Shown here piece by piece: positions 1 to 11,851 of a DNA stretch of 64,000 nucleotides; positions within the stretch are counted from its first letter, which is position 1; every line of letters begins with the position of its first letter. The notes under the pieces are model-generated. The model worked only from the letters and a program-made list of their open reading frames with translations, made no database searches and was not told the origin of the DNA. Source of the DNA: Lolium rigidum (lineage: Eukaryota > Streptophyta > Magnoliopsida > Poales > Poaceae); assembly GCF_022539505.1 (NCBI RefSeq), contig NC_061510.1:279673715-279737714 (forward strand), given 5' to 3'. The translations under genes were made by a program, and so were the position numbers.

Positions 1-1420
1 AAGTGCGACAACTGTCCATGGTGAGCTTTTTGTTCAGCAGCATAAACGTGGCATTGTAACACGGTCTTATCACTTAGCATGGTCTGTCGTGATCTATATT
101 CTATCTAATGATGACCAATTTCTTTCACGTCACAGAGTGTGTCTGCCCAACGTTGGGCACCCAGAAACGAAGAGGTAAAGCTTGATTATCAAGCAAACAA
201 TGCCTTGAACCCCATTGTCCAGCTCATAATCTTCTATCGACTTTGCCCGAGGTGACTACAGGCCACTATGTAGTAATAGGAGTAGCAGGCTAAGCCTAAT
301 GAACTAACAAATCATCAATCCTAAATTTAATAGCTCGGACAATACAGATAAGCTTCCTAACTGAAGAATTAACAGACTGACACCCTCCACCCCTAAGGCT
401 GTAAGTTGGGGCGGGCTGTCCACGGGGCCGCTAGCCGTTCCCACTTTAATCGTGCACGTGAACACCCGTTGGTATAGCATGTTAACTGGCGGGCAGGAGC
501 GGCTAGCCCGCTACCTAATTAAGCCCATCTCCTTCCCGTTCCTCTCTGCTAACAAGTTCGTTTTCCTCTCTTTGCGCTTTCCTCGTCCAGAGCTGTCCGA
601 TTCACGCCCGCCGCCGTGGAGTGGGGGAAGAAGGCCGTGCAGCCGTCCGATTCACGCCCGCCGCCGCCTGATTCACCCCAAAAAACGGGGAATCGAGGCC
701 TCCTTGGGCTCCTTCATCGCCGGCCGCCGCTCTCCCCAACCTCGTGCGCCATGCTCCTTCCCGGCGGTCAGCTTCGCGGCAGGTGGAGAGGTCGATGGCG
801 GCCGAATTAGAGCCCCACGAGCTCTTGGACTAGCACCATGAATTGCACTTCTGGCGCGCCCAAAGGCCGTCGACCTAGCCGGAGTCGGAGGGTCATGAAC
901 TGAGCGGAGCGAAGAACGAGCTGGCACTTGGTCGCAGTTTGGTGGGTTTTAGCGGGCCTGATGAACGCCGTGGTACTAGGACGGGATTAAGGGGGGTAAA
1001 ATCGTAGTCCTGTTTAACTAATCGGGCATAAACGGCAAGCTGACGAACAGCCGTGGGTCTGTCCACTTACAGGTATATCCACCCCCAATCTCAAGCCACT
1101 CTTCCTGACCTTCGCTACTGAACAAGTAAACATGCGTCAAAGGAGTAACAAATGAAACAAAATAACCACCCCCCAGATCCGATCTGTAGTTCGCCTCTCC
1201 TAGCAATTCGAATCACACATTTCACCGACCAAACTAGTGATGAGGGCACAGAATCAACCAAATCTAGCCCTAGGCAGGGTCCAACCAAATCTAGCCGTCC
1301 ACGAATCACGGGATCAGGAAGTAGAGAAACCAAGAGATCAGCAAGCAACGGGGGAGATACAAGGACGAGATCGAGCAAACAGGTAGGGAAGGAAGCTAGC
1401 GAAGTGAGGTCGAAGCGAAC
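1..1420. other. Intron or flank of the EMC10-like gene, no coding exon found
   Basis: The minus-strand EMC10-like exon ends at 1421 with a good splice donor, so this stretch should be the start of its first intron. I looked for the next family exon (expected to begin with a TLTKLRF-like segment) on the minus strand and did not find one. The part around 590-930 is GC-rich and contains a 22-bp exact direct repeat (595-616 and 645-666). Long open frames here lie on both strands and look like GC-rich shadows. The remaining exons may lie left of the window, or the gene may be truncated. Confidence 0.4.
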
Positions 1421-1750
1421 CTGGGAGCCGTGGGCGGAGGACTTGAGGCGCGCGGAGAAGGATCCGGCAGGGGTGAACCCCGCGCCGGCCCCGAGGTCGT
1501 GCTCGAGCGTGAACTGGACGGCGTTGGACTCCGAGGCGCCAGCCGCCTGCGCTGCGTCCGAGGATCGGCGGCGGGGGGACGTGACTACCGGCGCCGGCGA
1601 GGCGGGCTGGGAGGGGACGGGGGAGGGACGGATGCCGCCCTCGAACTCGTCGTCGTCGTGGAGGAGCAGCTCGTCCGACTGGAAGGCGCGGACGGAGAGG
1701 AGCAGGAGGGGGAGGAGGAGCAGGAGGAGAGAGCGGCGCGGCATGGCCAT
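1421..1750 (-). CDS. EMC10: Exon 1 of an EMC10-like ER membrane protein complex subunit
   Basis: This 330-bp exon encodes 110 residues in phase 0. It starts with ATG at 1750 and ends in CCCAG followed by GTTCGC, a consensus donor. The product begins with a hydrophobic leucine-rich signal peptide (residues about 7-22). A secreted acidic linker (HDDDEFEGG) and a proline/serine-rich stretch follow. The last part is VQFTLEHDL..FTPAGSFSARLKSSAHGSQ-like sequence (about residues 78-110), which I recognise as the N-terminal luminal beta region of plant EMC10. EMC10 is a luminal, membrane-anchored subunit of the ER membrane protein complex, which inserts membrane proteins. A second ATG two codons downstream is possible. 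The later exons, including the C-terminal membrane anchor, are not found in the 1.4 kb to the left, so the gene is partial here. Family recognition is from memory; the exon structure is seen directly. Confidence 0.72.
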
Positions 1751-2952
1751 GGCTTTGGAGCAAGACTTTGGGGGAGATCGGCGGCACCGCCGGCCGAGGT
1801 GATGTAAGCGGATTGAAGGATTTTTTTTTTTCTCTGATAGTTTTGATACCAATGGACTTCGCTAAGATACGAGCTGGACCAGTCATGGGTTTGGGCCGGT
1901 CCTAATGACCGATCGACTCTTGGAGGAAGGACTTCATAGATGGGCCTTCTCTCAAAAAAAAAGAAGAGACTTCATAGATGGGCCGGGCTAGGGCTGGCCC
2001 GCATACCCCACGCATGTCAGGGATATAGGGCCTGGGCCGGGCCGAGGAAAGCCCGACGCTGAAAATTTAGGCCCAAACCCAGCCCGGCCGACCAAATACC
2101 CACCAAGCTCGTTGGGCCGTGGGCCAGGCCATAGCGGGCTACCCATGTTCGGCCCGACCCAACTGTGGGGCCAACATTTCTAAGCATATGTCTGAGTTTT
2201 TCGGGCCGGGCTGCCCATGGATAGGTATGGTCACGGAATTAGTTCGGTCGCAGCCCATTCAGTTGCTTCTAATTCCCTTGGAGTTTTTTTTTGTTTTTTT
2301 TACTATTTTTAGATCTACTAAACAGTTTTTTAAACATGATAGTTATAAATCTGAAGAATGTTTAAAGGTGAATATTTTAAAAAAATGTATAATTAAAAAA
2401 AGAATTTTTAAATTTTGAATAGTTTTTAACTAACAAATTTCAAATCTAAACTTTCTTTCGATCTAAAAAAATTCAAAAATAACCTAAAAAGTCAAATAGA
2501 ACACTAGAAAAAAATCTGAACCAAAAAAACCAGCAAAAAACCACAGCAAAACACCAACACAAAAGACCAAAGCGGCCCTTATAGGTTCCGTATTTGGCGC
2601 TCAATCGTGGGACGGAATGTGTCCTACACAAGTTGTTGGGTGTTTAGGGTCGGCACATTTAGTTCATTCACGGACCAGGTTTCTATTTTCGATTATTTTT
2701 TGCTTACCTTTTTTTCCTTTCCTTTTATTTTTTATTTTCATTTTTTTCTAATATTTCTTTATTTCTTAATCTATGTTTCTTTTTTGTCTCTTCTATGTCT
2801 ACTTTCTTTTCCTCCTTATTTCTCGTTATTTTTTATTTTTTATTTTATGTTTTATTTTTCACTTTCTCCTTTCTTTTTAGTTTTATAATTATTTTTTCAT
2901 ATTTAAAAAATTATGTTGTGAAAAACCCTTCTTAGTTTTTTAATTAATTAAA
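1751..2952. other. 5' flank of the EMC10-like gene and low-complexity AT-rich sequence
   Basis: The first 100 bases are the likely 5' UTR and promoter of the EMC10-like gene. At 1932-1985 a short direct duplication repeats ACTTCATAGATGGGCC. From 1980 to 2240 the sequence is rich in GGGCCGGGC and GGCCCGACC blocks, typical of grass repeat ends but not assigned. From about 2280 to 2940 it is AT-rich with long T and A runs. I see no gene here. Confidence 0.4.
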
Positions 2953-4016
2953 TCTATACTTATACCTATACCTATAATAATAAAGAAAATAAGGCTTCTT
3001 GTTCTTCCGTCTATTTTTACCACTGTTTGTTATTCAAATTACGGCCCTGCCACCGCCTAAGGTAGAAAAACGATTCGCTCAAGGCCAAATAAATCCGGTA
3101 ACCTCGCTTCGATGGTGACTCTCGATCGTCTTCGTCCGTTGCAGGCGATGCCTCCCGGCTCCCACCCCCTCCCCGCGTTGGCTGCTCCGCCGCCACCAGC
3201 GTGTACGTAGATGTACGTGCCGTGCCACTCTTGTAGCTTCTCTCCGGCACCTCCTCTACCCGCACCTGGACAGAGCACGCAAGCTCGACATTCATTCGTG
3301 CTTCTCCGGCAGCGGCAGCAACATGCGCCTGCACTTGATGCGAAGTCGGCGGCGACCAGAGATCGGGACGAAGACCCAGGACCTTGCGCCTCTATCCGGC
3401 CATCTCCACCACGCCCACTCCAGTACGCCTATCTCAGGCGTGGGAGCGTGTATAGGTGGGTCCTGCTCCAAATTAAGCCGATCCTCCGGCGCGTCCTGGT
3501 ACTGCAAGCTGGGCACGCCCTGCTATGGCAAATTTCGCCTCCTGCGTTCTGCTCCGACCCCCTGTGGCACGCCCTGTTCCTGAAGCTGTTAAGTGCTCCA
3601 CCGTATAGAAATTGTTCGACATAATGTCTACACATGGACCATGGCACATACGCTGCTCAAGTCGTCCAGGATTTGGTGCGACTGCAGGCTATGTCTATCA
3701 CGATAAGTGCGTTTGCTTTTACATCTGGTATTATTTGTTCTTATTTCTTTAATATTTATAGCAGCGATGCTACTTCTAATTCCCTCTCGATTATTGCTAC
3801 TGGCACTATGCCACTGGAGCTACATTAGAAGAGGCCTAGGTACCTTTGATATAGTTTCAGCGTTCTTTTGCTCCTTGCAAAACTGCTTTAGCTTGTGAGG
3901 CAACAACATGTAATAGTTGTGCAGCGTAGATTGGATACAACTTTGAATCATCATGCATACTGATCTCCTTTGTGTTCTTTGGTTGAAACTGAAACATGAT
4001 TTTCCATGTAATCGTA

Positions 4017-4279
4017 CTCCTTCCGTTCATAAATATAAAACATATAGTTTTTGGCACGAAAATTAAAAAACACACATTTAGGAAAAATTGCACTATGTTT
4101 AGCTGGGATTAACCCTAGGAAATTAACGTGAGCTAATAGATCACTTTGCATAAGTTAAGAAAACATAATCAAATCACTAAAAATATTGTCCATACAAGTG
4201 GGCAACGTAGTAAACCTTATATTATAGTAGAATTTTTCTCAAAAAAAACTATATGGTTTATATTTAGGAACGGAGGGAG
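4017..4279. mobile_element. Stowaway MITE inside Helitron A
   Basis: The ends CTCCTTCCGTTCATAAATAT and (inverted) ATATTTAGGAACGGAGGGAG are terminal inverted repeats of the grass Stowaway (Tc1/mariner) type. The element is flanked by TA on both sides (4015-4016 and 4280-4281), the expected target duplication. It is 263 bp with no coding capacity. Confidence 0.8.
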
Positions 4280-4491
4280 TATTATTTAGTAATTTAACAA
4301 GATTTAATTAATTTAGTGTTTTTCCATGTTATTTAACAAGTGATTTTGAATATGATGATTTCATACTTTTCAGTACACATGATATATACCATGAAACCAA
4401 GTGCTCAGTTCTTCCTTTATTACTTTTGTTAGAATTGTTTTATAGTGTCACATCTAGGAGAATTGAAATTTGGGTGAAGACCAATGTGCTA

Positions 4492-4593
4492 CTTCCATCC
4501 CAAATTAATTAACTGAACTTGACACATTTTAGTGTCTAGCTAGATATATGCGTATCTAAAAAAGTTGAGTCAACTAATTTGCGACAGAGGGAA
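4492..4593. mobile_element. Short Stowaway MITE inside Helitron A
   Basis: This is a 102-bp element with imperfect terminal inverted repeats. The left end CTTCCATCCCAAATTAATTA pairs with the right TAATTTGCGACAGAGGGAA, and TA dinucleotides flank it on both sides. It is a typical miniature Stowaway and has no coding capacity. Confidence 0.7.
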
Positions 4594-4694
4594 TACTTCA
4601 AAACCATAAAATAAATTAAAATCAAGGGTATAGTTTAAACATAAGATGTATGATTTATTATATACCCGTCGCAACGCACGGGCACATTTACTAA

Positions 4695-5879
4695 TAATAT
4701 AAATGTTAATAATAATTTTATGTCAAAAAATGTTGTTATTACTATTTTCATAATAGTTTTCCATTTTAAAATAAGATTAGTGTTCCTTTTAAAACATCAT
4801 TCAAATATTAGAATGTTCAAATAATATAAAACAAATTTAAATCATTCACATAACATATATATTCAAAACTAGAATCATTCAAATAAGATAAATGTTCTTT
4901 TCAGAAAAATATTCATATAACATAAATGTTCATATTGAAAAATAAAATAGAAAATAAAACACATAAAATAAAATTGAAAAGAAAAGGCGAAATAGAAAAT
5001 AGAAGATAAGAAAAAAAAAAGGAAAAAGAAAAAAACATATAATTTGGGCCGCATTGGGAGCAGCCCATGGTGGAAGGAAAACCTTCAACTCTTCAACTAC
5101 TAATGTTGATGATATTTCATTTTCGCTATTTAATTTTTGCCGATGAGGGTTTCGAAAGTAGAACTTGTCTCGTCATGTTTAGCCGGAAAAACAATCATCC
5201 ATAATTACGAAATCCTTGTCACTTACTTGCCACATTGTAATAAATATTTTGGCATGTTTTATCTGGTATTCTGCATCAACATTTAAGTTAGTGGTACTAA
5301 TTTTTGTGGAAGAATATTATCGGTATCAAATGTCCACATGCATGCATATCCTCTCTCTATAGGGAAAATGCAAACACATGCCGCACCACAAAACTAATCG
5401 GGCATGTGCCCTAGTTTGATTAATCATTATTAAAATGATTTTTAAAAATCATCATAATCATGAACCATGGAGTTTTGAAAATATAGAAAATATATATGAA
5501 TAGAATAATATTTTGGAGGAATTGCATAATACACCTTATGAAATATATTTGAAACATGTCATACGTTTAATGTAATGATAAATAAAAACATACGTCTTCA
5601 TTTTCTTCGCACTTTACTACGAGTTCAATTAGCCACCCATGTTAGTCTATCAAGTATGGATATTTATGTGCCCACTAACCACATATCCTAAAAGTAGAAA
5701 AGAAACCAACCTTTAATAACATGGAAGTCTAATTAAAAAAATAAACATAAAAAAGGAAACCACCCCTTAAAATAAAATAGAAAATAAACCACCCCTTAAA
5801 AATAGACCATGTAGAAACACCCCTCTATTCTCTAACTTAGGGGAAGATCAAGATATTTTATATTTTTAAGGTCATGTAT
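4695..5879. other. AT-rich intergenic sequence, nothing recognised
   Basis: The stretch is strongly AT-rich, with repeated AAATAGAAAATA-like blocks near 4945-5030 and 5690-5800. I find no splice-consistent coding sequence, TIR pair or LTR end in it. Confidence 0.4.
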
Positions 5880-6520
5880 CCCTCAACGATTTGGCACGAA
5901 GTGGAAGAAACCCAAAATAAGATTTCCGGAATGGGGACAACCCACAAAGAGGGAAGAGAGTTGTACTTCATCATCTTAAGAACATGACGATGATGCTAGT
6001 GAGATAATTGACGATGAAGGGTATAATGATGAAAGGGGGCATGAGAGTCATATTCTAGGCTGAAACAAAGGGAAGTTCGAAGGAGGAAGAAGGCCAATAA
6101 GAGGTTGAGGAGATAAGAAAAGGTTTGATTCCATGAGGGAGAAGCTTGATGGGATGATCGAGGCAAGGAAGGAGATGGCGGAGAAGAATCTTCAAGCAAA
6201 GATGGAGTTGGCTAAGAAGAATAGCCTAGAGAAGTATGATACCCACATTGAGGAAATGGAGGCACACAAGACTATCTTTGGGGAACGTAGGCTTACCCTC
6301 GGTGAGAGGAATTTGAAGAAAGGGGATAGAAGTAAATGAACGAGAAGGGCTTGAGGATGCTTGGATCAAGATATACCCTAGTGTGATATGGACGAGAAGG
6401 TAAGAGCGTTTAGGAAATCACTATGAGATCTTGGCTTATAGGACGTGTTGTAGTGGATCAAGTATAGATAGCAATGGCACTGATAACCACAATGTGAATG
6501 GTGATGTGTGTGGTGCTCAT
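5880..6520 (+). pseudogene. Decayed PIF/Harbinger ORF1-like (NAM-associated domain) remnant
   Basis: The frame at 6133-6339 encodes a charged, helix-forming segment (MREKLDGMIEARKEMAEKN followed by KMELAKKNSLEKYDTHIEEM-like sequence). It resembles the C-terminal 'No apical meristem-associated' region encoded by ORF1 of PIF/Harbinger and other DNA transposons. The upstream part (about 5990-6120) shows an acidic DDDAS-like stretch and a basic RRRKKANKRLR-like stretch, but stops and frameshifts break it. No transposase ORF is recognisable nearby. The assignment is by amino-acid style rather than a firm domain match. Confidence 0.4.
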
Positions 6521-7720
6521 AATAATAAGCAATATGTGAACTTTCTTCTGTCGTGATCTTTACAATGGATTTATTTTCCTTTCCATTACATTATTTTTGG
6601 ATTATGGATGATCATCTATTTGGGATGATAAACTTGCTATGACGATAGCCATTTGTGGGTTGATATGATGCTTATGAGGTCCATTTTGTTGATTAAGTGT
6701 CGATTGTACCTGAATTGTTAATTTTAAATTGGTAGGTTTAAAAGTTGTCAACTTGTATTTGTTTCAAATATAGAACGTTGAATTATTATGGTATGGACTT
6801 GAAGTTTAGAGAGACAATTTGCTACACTAGGCTAGCTACACCACATCCCCTTCCCAGTCATCTGTCGATAGATACAAGCTTGATAATCACATTTCAGCTT
6901 GTCTTTCTCGTCAAAATGAGATTGTTTATAAAACCAATTTCACAATTTTATATTGAAATTTTTGTCGTCATTTTTTTGGTTGACATTTTATGTTGACTTT
7001 TTTGGGGGTTGTGAGTTGATTTGGACTAAAAAAAATGAGTTTTTGAAGTTTCAAATCACTATCATTGCTATTTGTTTGCTCTAATAATGACATCCTCCCA
7101 TTTCTTTAGAGTAATTTCCTTTAACCGATCTGCATATGTGTCACTTTAGGTAGGATATCCCTGGGTGGCAAGTCCTTTTTGTTAGACTTTATATGGTCTC
7201 TCGAGAAATCTAGGGGTTCTTCTAAATCTATTTTAGACACTTCTTTTAGAGCCATTTTGTTTGGATTTTTAGAGTAGCTTCTGGTCTAATTAAGCTTAAG
7301 TTGAAAAGAACTTCATTTTAACCCATTTCCGAACGCATCCAGCTTCACCGTTTCCTTCACATTTGGGAGAAGTCAGCACCTCCCAACTTCGGAACATATG
7401 TGTGAAAAAAACGGATTGAAATAATTCAGTATGAGTTACTTCCGACACATATTAAGTCCATGAGGATTAGATCTTAATAATCACACAACTTGGAAAATAA
7501 GTTAGGATAGTGAAATTAAGCTGAAAGAATCGGACGTAAGTTTTTCATGATCTTGTTTCCTTTGTTGTTTCTTTGGGCAGCTCACGCCGGAGTGGTTTCT
7601 GTCCAAGCCAGAACCTAAAAGAACCAGGCCTTGAAAAGTCTTCTAGAGTTGCTCTTACGTGGTGGTAAAGAGTAAACTGGGCTATGATTATGCTAAGTAA
7701 AATGAACTATGTTTATTTTT
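6521..7720. other. Intergenic sequence, nothing firmly recognised
   Basis: The sequence is AT-rich with no coherent coding frame. At about 7637-7662 the sequence TCTTCTAGAGTTGCTCTTA resembles the terminus of a grass Harbinger-type element, but I could not find a matching partner end. Confidence 0.3.
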
Positions 7721-7990
7721 TATACAATTATCATCATTTTTGCCGACCATATACATGATTAAACCAATTTCTCATCTTCCTCTCCTATACGAAGTGCACG
7801 GTGTATGGCTGGATTCTCCAGACCACCCACAAAAAGGAACCAAACATTTCGCGTCAATGGCGCGCCGGCGATGGACGATCTCTCCGGGATCAGTCTCTCC
7901 CGCCGGCTGTATACTATCTCTCTGCCTCTCAACTTCTCCCCTGCAAAGAGCAAAGAGCACAGCAAAAAGAATTTGATCTCGCTCTCCCGA
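7720..7990 (-). other. Likely 3' UTR of the tweety-like gene
   Basis: The 270 bases following the stop codon (minus strand) are moderately GC-rich near the stop and become AT-rich around 7700-7760. This fits a 3' untranslated region. No unambiguous poly(A) signal stands out. Confidence 0.4.
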
Positions 7991-10546
7991 TCACGGCCCG
8001 ACGACCTTAACTCGCATTGTCTTGGCGTGCATCTCGGCGAACTCGGTCTCCGACGTCTCCGAGTTGGACGACGAGGTGAGATGCCTCACCGAGTGGCGGT
8101 CGTCGGCGGCGTAGCGGCGTCGGAGCGCCGCCGAGGCGAGCACGAGCAGCGCCATGACCGCAGACAGCGCGGCGAGCGAGGCCCACGTCGCGCGCGCGCC
8201 ACGCCGCAGCGGCGCGCACTGGTTGCCCACGATGTCAGCGAAGCCGGCCTTCACCAGCTCGCAGCTCACCAGCCGCTCCGTGCCCGGGAAGATGTCCAGC
8301 ACGTTCTGGATGGAGCTCGTGTACGTCTGCACCATGTCGTAGTCGATCGCCGACGAGAGCTCGGCCGGCGCGCAGTTGGCGCCGCCGCCCAGAACCGAGC
8401 AGGTCAGCCTCTTCAGGATCTTCAGAACAAGAAGGTGAGAACAATGACCGATGCCATGTCAAGATCAGATGGGTATTGTTTGCTTACCTGAGGGATATCA
8501 CCGATGGTGGCTTCACCGGAGGCGCAGTTCTCCGGCCGGTACCTGTACTCCGGCGGCCCGGTGAACGGGTTGCAGATGTAGTCTAGCTGCTTCACGCCGT
8601 ACTGCGACTTGATCGAGTAGATGTTGGAATTCACCTGTCGAAATCAATATTCAGAAACAATCCGGATGCATACCAATTACCAGCTCTGTCTGTTCTGCTT
8701 CTAAACGCAGCTTGAGAGATTTTTACACAGTTTGTTGATTACCTGGTCTATGATGTCGTGGATTCCTGCACTAACATTGTGCAGGATCATGCCTCCGTAC
8801 AGCTTCTCGCTGCAGGGTATGATGGTGCCCAAAGTACTGTTCTTGGGGTTCAGCTGGTACTCCTCGAGAGCCGCACACGTGTCGCCGGCAAACTTGTCGA
8901 AGAAGTAATACAGTCCAAAGTACATCCAAAAGAGGGCTGTCAGTGCCCAGCACAAGGCTATGCACCTGTTGCAAACAGATTGTCGTCATCAGAATATTGT
9001 CTGAAATTTAAGAAGGTTTTTCAGCTTCTAATGGGTGTTGAAGGATACTCACAAGTAGTACAATTTATGTAGCCTTAGAGGTCTTGCCACTACAATACAG
9101 AAGCAGTGTGTTAATTTACTTGTCAGCTATATGTAAGACGTTTTCTCACTTAGAAACATTTCACCATGATCAACTTACCTAGCAATGCAAGAACCGCGAC
9201 AAGATTCAGCGTCACGGTTGAAATGGTGACAGCTTCCCTGAAAATTAATCAGCTGTATTAGTTACCTTGATGATAAGGCGATTTCCTAAAATAAATTCAA
9301 AAACTAGGTAATGTAGTACTGTATCAAAATCATGTCTATCCTGCGAAAATATCTTACAGTGTGTTGATGCCTTTGCTGGCCAAGCGCATGTTCTTCTCGG
9401 CCTTCTCCTGAATCTCTACGGCTTCAGAGTTGAGTGTATGTACTGTGGAGTTCAGATGATCGAAGGCTTTGCTGCTGCTACTGTATAGCCTCGACATGTT
9501 TTCCATCCTCTCAATGGCTCCTGTAATGTTGTATATCGTCGCCGTCGCCTCAAACGCAGTTCTACCAACGATCTCTTTGATGGACTCTGCTCTAGAATGA
9601 AATCTTACAGCGCCGTAAAGTGTGATTGATGATGCAACTCTGCGAATAAAGCAACTAGTTTAGTCACAGCAGATGAGAATTCGATGGGATTTTTTTAAAC
9701 TGTAATTCGATGGGATTATTGCTGAGCTGAGCTGAGTAACTTACATGGCAAAAGCTGCAAGAAGAATGAGACATATCACAGACAAAATGTGGTATTTGTC
9801 AAGAAAATTGTCAATGACACCATATCTTTCTTTCCTCTTGGCGAAGAAAATCTTCGAAACAAGAAGAAACCCCGCAAAAAGACTACCACCGATAACCCAT
9901 AACGCCGCGATGATATATCCGAATCTACCTGTAAATATGGCTGACTGAAAAAGTAAACAACAATGACAATCAGTTTTCTGCACATTTAAAAGGAAACTTA
10001 GGATAAGCATCATCCCTTTATGCCACGATCATGAACATGATACACCACAAAAGCAGCCATTTCTGGTATCAGCAAATCAGCAAATCAGTATGATTACAGC
10101 AAGCAGTGTGTATGGCTCTTCAGATTGTATTTAGAGAAGAATAGAACTTACACTCCAGTAGTGCTCGTTTGTGATGTTATACCCTCCCTCATACTTCCTT
10201 AAGCCATCAAGAGGGTCGATTCTTCTCGTTCTCCTCGAAAGGTCGCTATCCGATCTATTATTACCCGTCTCCAACAGAACCTTACCTGCTGATCAACACA
10301 GACAATTACAGGGATCAATTACCTTTCAAAAATCAAAACCAAACTTAACTTGCATGTTAATAACTGGAAAGGTGAAATAATATCTGGAAGGTTTCATGAG
10401 GTGGTAGATCAAGGCTATTCACCTGCTCCACTGTGGGGTGAGCTTTTGGATCCTTGTAGAGTGGCTTGGGCCTGCGCTTGCGCGCATGTGATGGCTGCAA
10501 AGAAGCAAAGCAGCAACACTAACCGCTCCAATCTCCTCGATTCCAT
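7991..10546 (-). CDS. Plant tweety-like multi-pass membrane protein, nine coding exons
   Basis: Coding exons in order: 10423-10546, 10152-10285, 9745-9944, 9358-9639, 9179-9237, 9053-9089, 8743-8965, 8488-8634, 7991-8419. They sum to 1635 nt (544 residues plus stop). All introns are GT-AG and all phases agree. The protein has an N-terminal signal peptide (about residues 8-24), then an RIDPLDGLRKYEGGYNITNE-type segment and HYW that I recognise from plant membrane proteins related to Arabidopsis At2g12400 and At2g25270 (annotated tweety-like or plasma membrane fusion protein; function unproven). Hydrophobic segments follow: IIAALWVIGGSLFAGFLLV, LSVICLILLAAFAMIVASS, a segment in exon 5, CIALCWALTALFWMYFGLYY in exon 7, and a last one near the C terminus. 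Between them lie an extracellular loop with N-x-S/T sites and cysteines. The C-terminal tail is cytosolic and Ser/Thr-rich. Length matches the family (about 540). Exon 2 has a tandem NAGNAG acceptor. The gene looks intact. Confidence 0.88.
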
Positions 10547-11554
10547 GTCGCCGGTAAGCTGCCATGAGAAAAGCTCCAAACATTACTCTCCAACTTCATC
10601 CGGACCAACAAAAAGGAGAAGAAGAAACCAAAAGCTATCACTAGATCTCTGCATGTGCTCGCAGTGTTACTGAAACAGGGATGCGTAGGTGTAGTAAGAC
10701 AATACGCAGATCAACCTGCCACCGAGTGCTTTCCATGTCATCTGAAGTTTCTCTCCTCTGCCTAATTTCTGAAGAAAACTGCCGCCGCTTCGGACCAACT
10801 TTTGGAAAAGATGACTTTGGTTTTTAACGTCTGTGGAATATATACTTGTAGTGTTTGTTTACCGTGGCTAACATTAATTGCGGCTTGCGAGACAGACAAA
10901 ATCCTCCGGATACTGGACATGAAGAACGCATGGCATTAATTGAGTAGGAGGAGGAGTACACCGCTCTACTACATAAGGACGAAATCTTGGAGACATGGCG
11001 ATTTACTTGCGAATATTGCAAAAATCATGGCGGTGCTTAATTCATGATCTAGGAGTATCGAACTATTACTCACTCACCGCGTTAATTGAAATTTGAGAGG
11101 GAGAGAGAAAGAGAGAGTATTGTACGGAGTAGTATAAAAGATACAGTATAATAAAAAATACATCGAAGTTCTCTCTCAAAAAATCTGTACTGAATTAAGA
11201 ATTCAGATACATACGGCTAGGATCAGAAGTAATTCGGTGTTCCTCTCTTTCCAATGAAACTCCTCTTCTTCATACTGCAACTTGCAATGCCGATCTCCCG
11301 ATTCCCGAACGAAAAGAAACCCCTAGAACGTAATTAAATCCTACGAAAACCCCTCTGAAACTTCCACCGCAATTGAGTGAACGAAGGGAACAGAGTAAAC
11401 AAAACTCCAGTAATCCACGTTACAGAAGAAATCCAGTTCAAGTTCTGGAAACTCAAGAACAGAGAGATGGATACTAGAACTAGATTACCGAAATCTGTAA
11501 TGCGGAGCGTCCAAGAGAAATCGCAGAGAGGGAACATAAACGAAGATCGTTACC
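10547..11554 (-). other. Probable 5' UTR intron of the tweety-like gene
   Basis: Just upstream of the ATG (minus strand) a pyrimidine-rich tract ends in CATGGCAG, a good acceptor about 14 nt before the start codon. At 11554/11553 the minus strand reads GAACCTG followed by GTAACG, a good donor. An intron of about 1 kb within the 5' UTR would join them. The interval has no coding frame of its own. It also contains a GAGAGAGAAAGAGAGAG microsatellite near 11097-11117. This is inferred from splice signals only. Confidence 0.4.
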
Positions 11555-11851
11555 AGGTTCGAAGCTTTTATCTTCCAGACGTCGCCTCCTCCCTTGGAAG
11601 CATATCCGGCGGGGCTGCTCTTCTGGTCGCACCACCACACCTTGGCGACCCTGTTGAAGCCGGCACAACCAGAAGGGAGACCAACAGAGACTGCTTCGTT
11701 CCGGTCTCTCTCACCATTAATTCCGTTTCTTACTCATCGTCCGATCCAAAACCTTTCCCTCTCTTCTCCGTATCTATCTCGAACAAGGCCGCCTCTGCCT
11801 GCCTTCCCTTTCCATGGCGGAAACGCGCGCGGAGTAAGGCAAGTACTTATA
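11555..11851 (-). promoter_or_regulatory. Candidate core promoter and non-coding first exon of the tweety-like gene
   Basis: On the minus strand TATAAGTA lies at 11844-11851. About 30 nt downstream begins a GC-rich transcribed-looking stretch that ends at the donor at 11554. The only ATG close to the start (about 11816) opens a very short upstream ORF that stops within about 14 codons. The position, GC content and donor fit a 5' UTR exon. RNA evidence would be needed to fix it. Confidence 0.35.

Larger units (their letters stand above)
2953..4694 (+). mobile_element. Non-autonomous Helitron A
   Basis: The left end reads A then TCTATACTTATACC, and the right end carries the hairpin CCCGT-CGCAACGC-ACGGG followed by CACATTTACTAA and then T. 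A 5' TC, a 3' CTRR (here CTAA), a hairpin about 10-12 nt before the end, and insertion between A and T without target duplication are the Helitron hallmarks. Length is 1742 bp. There is no Rep/helicase coding sequence, so it depends on another element. The GC-rich part at about 3040-3640 might be captured gene sequence, but I recognise nothing in it. Two Stowaway MITEs are nested inside. The ends closely resemble those of Helitron D at 60038-63387. Confidence 0.75.

Noticed and set aside
1152..1802. Plus-strand 216-residue open frame and other long frames over the EMC10-like exon
   Set aside because: It lies antisense to a well-supported exon with start, signal peptide and donor. The GC-rich codons of the exon create open frames on the other strand.
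2607..2888. 93-residue Phe-rich frame as a membrane protein
   Set aside because: It is a translation of a T-rich low-complexity tract, not a real hydrophobic protein.
7805..8491. Plus-strand 228-residue frame at the 3' end of the tweety-like gene
   Set aside because: It is antisense to exon 9 of that gene and has an Arg/Ala composition typical of a GC-rich shadow.
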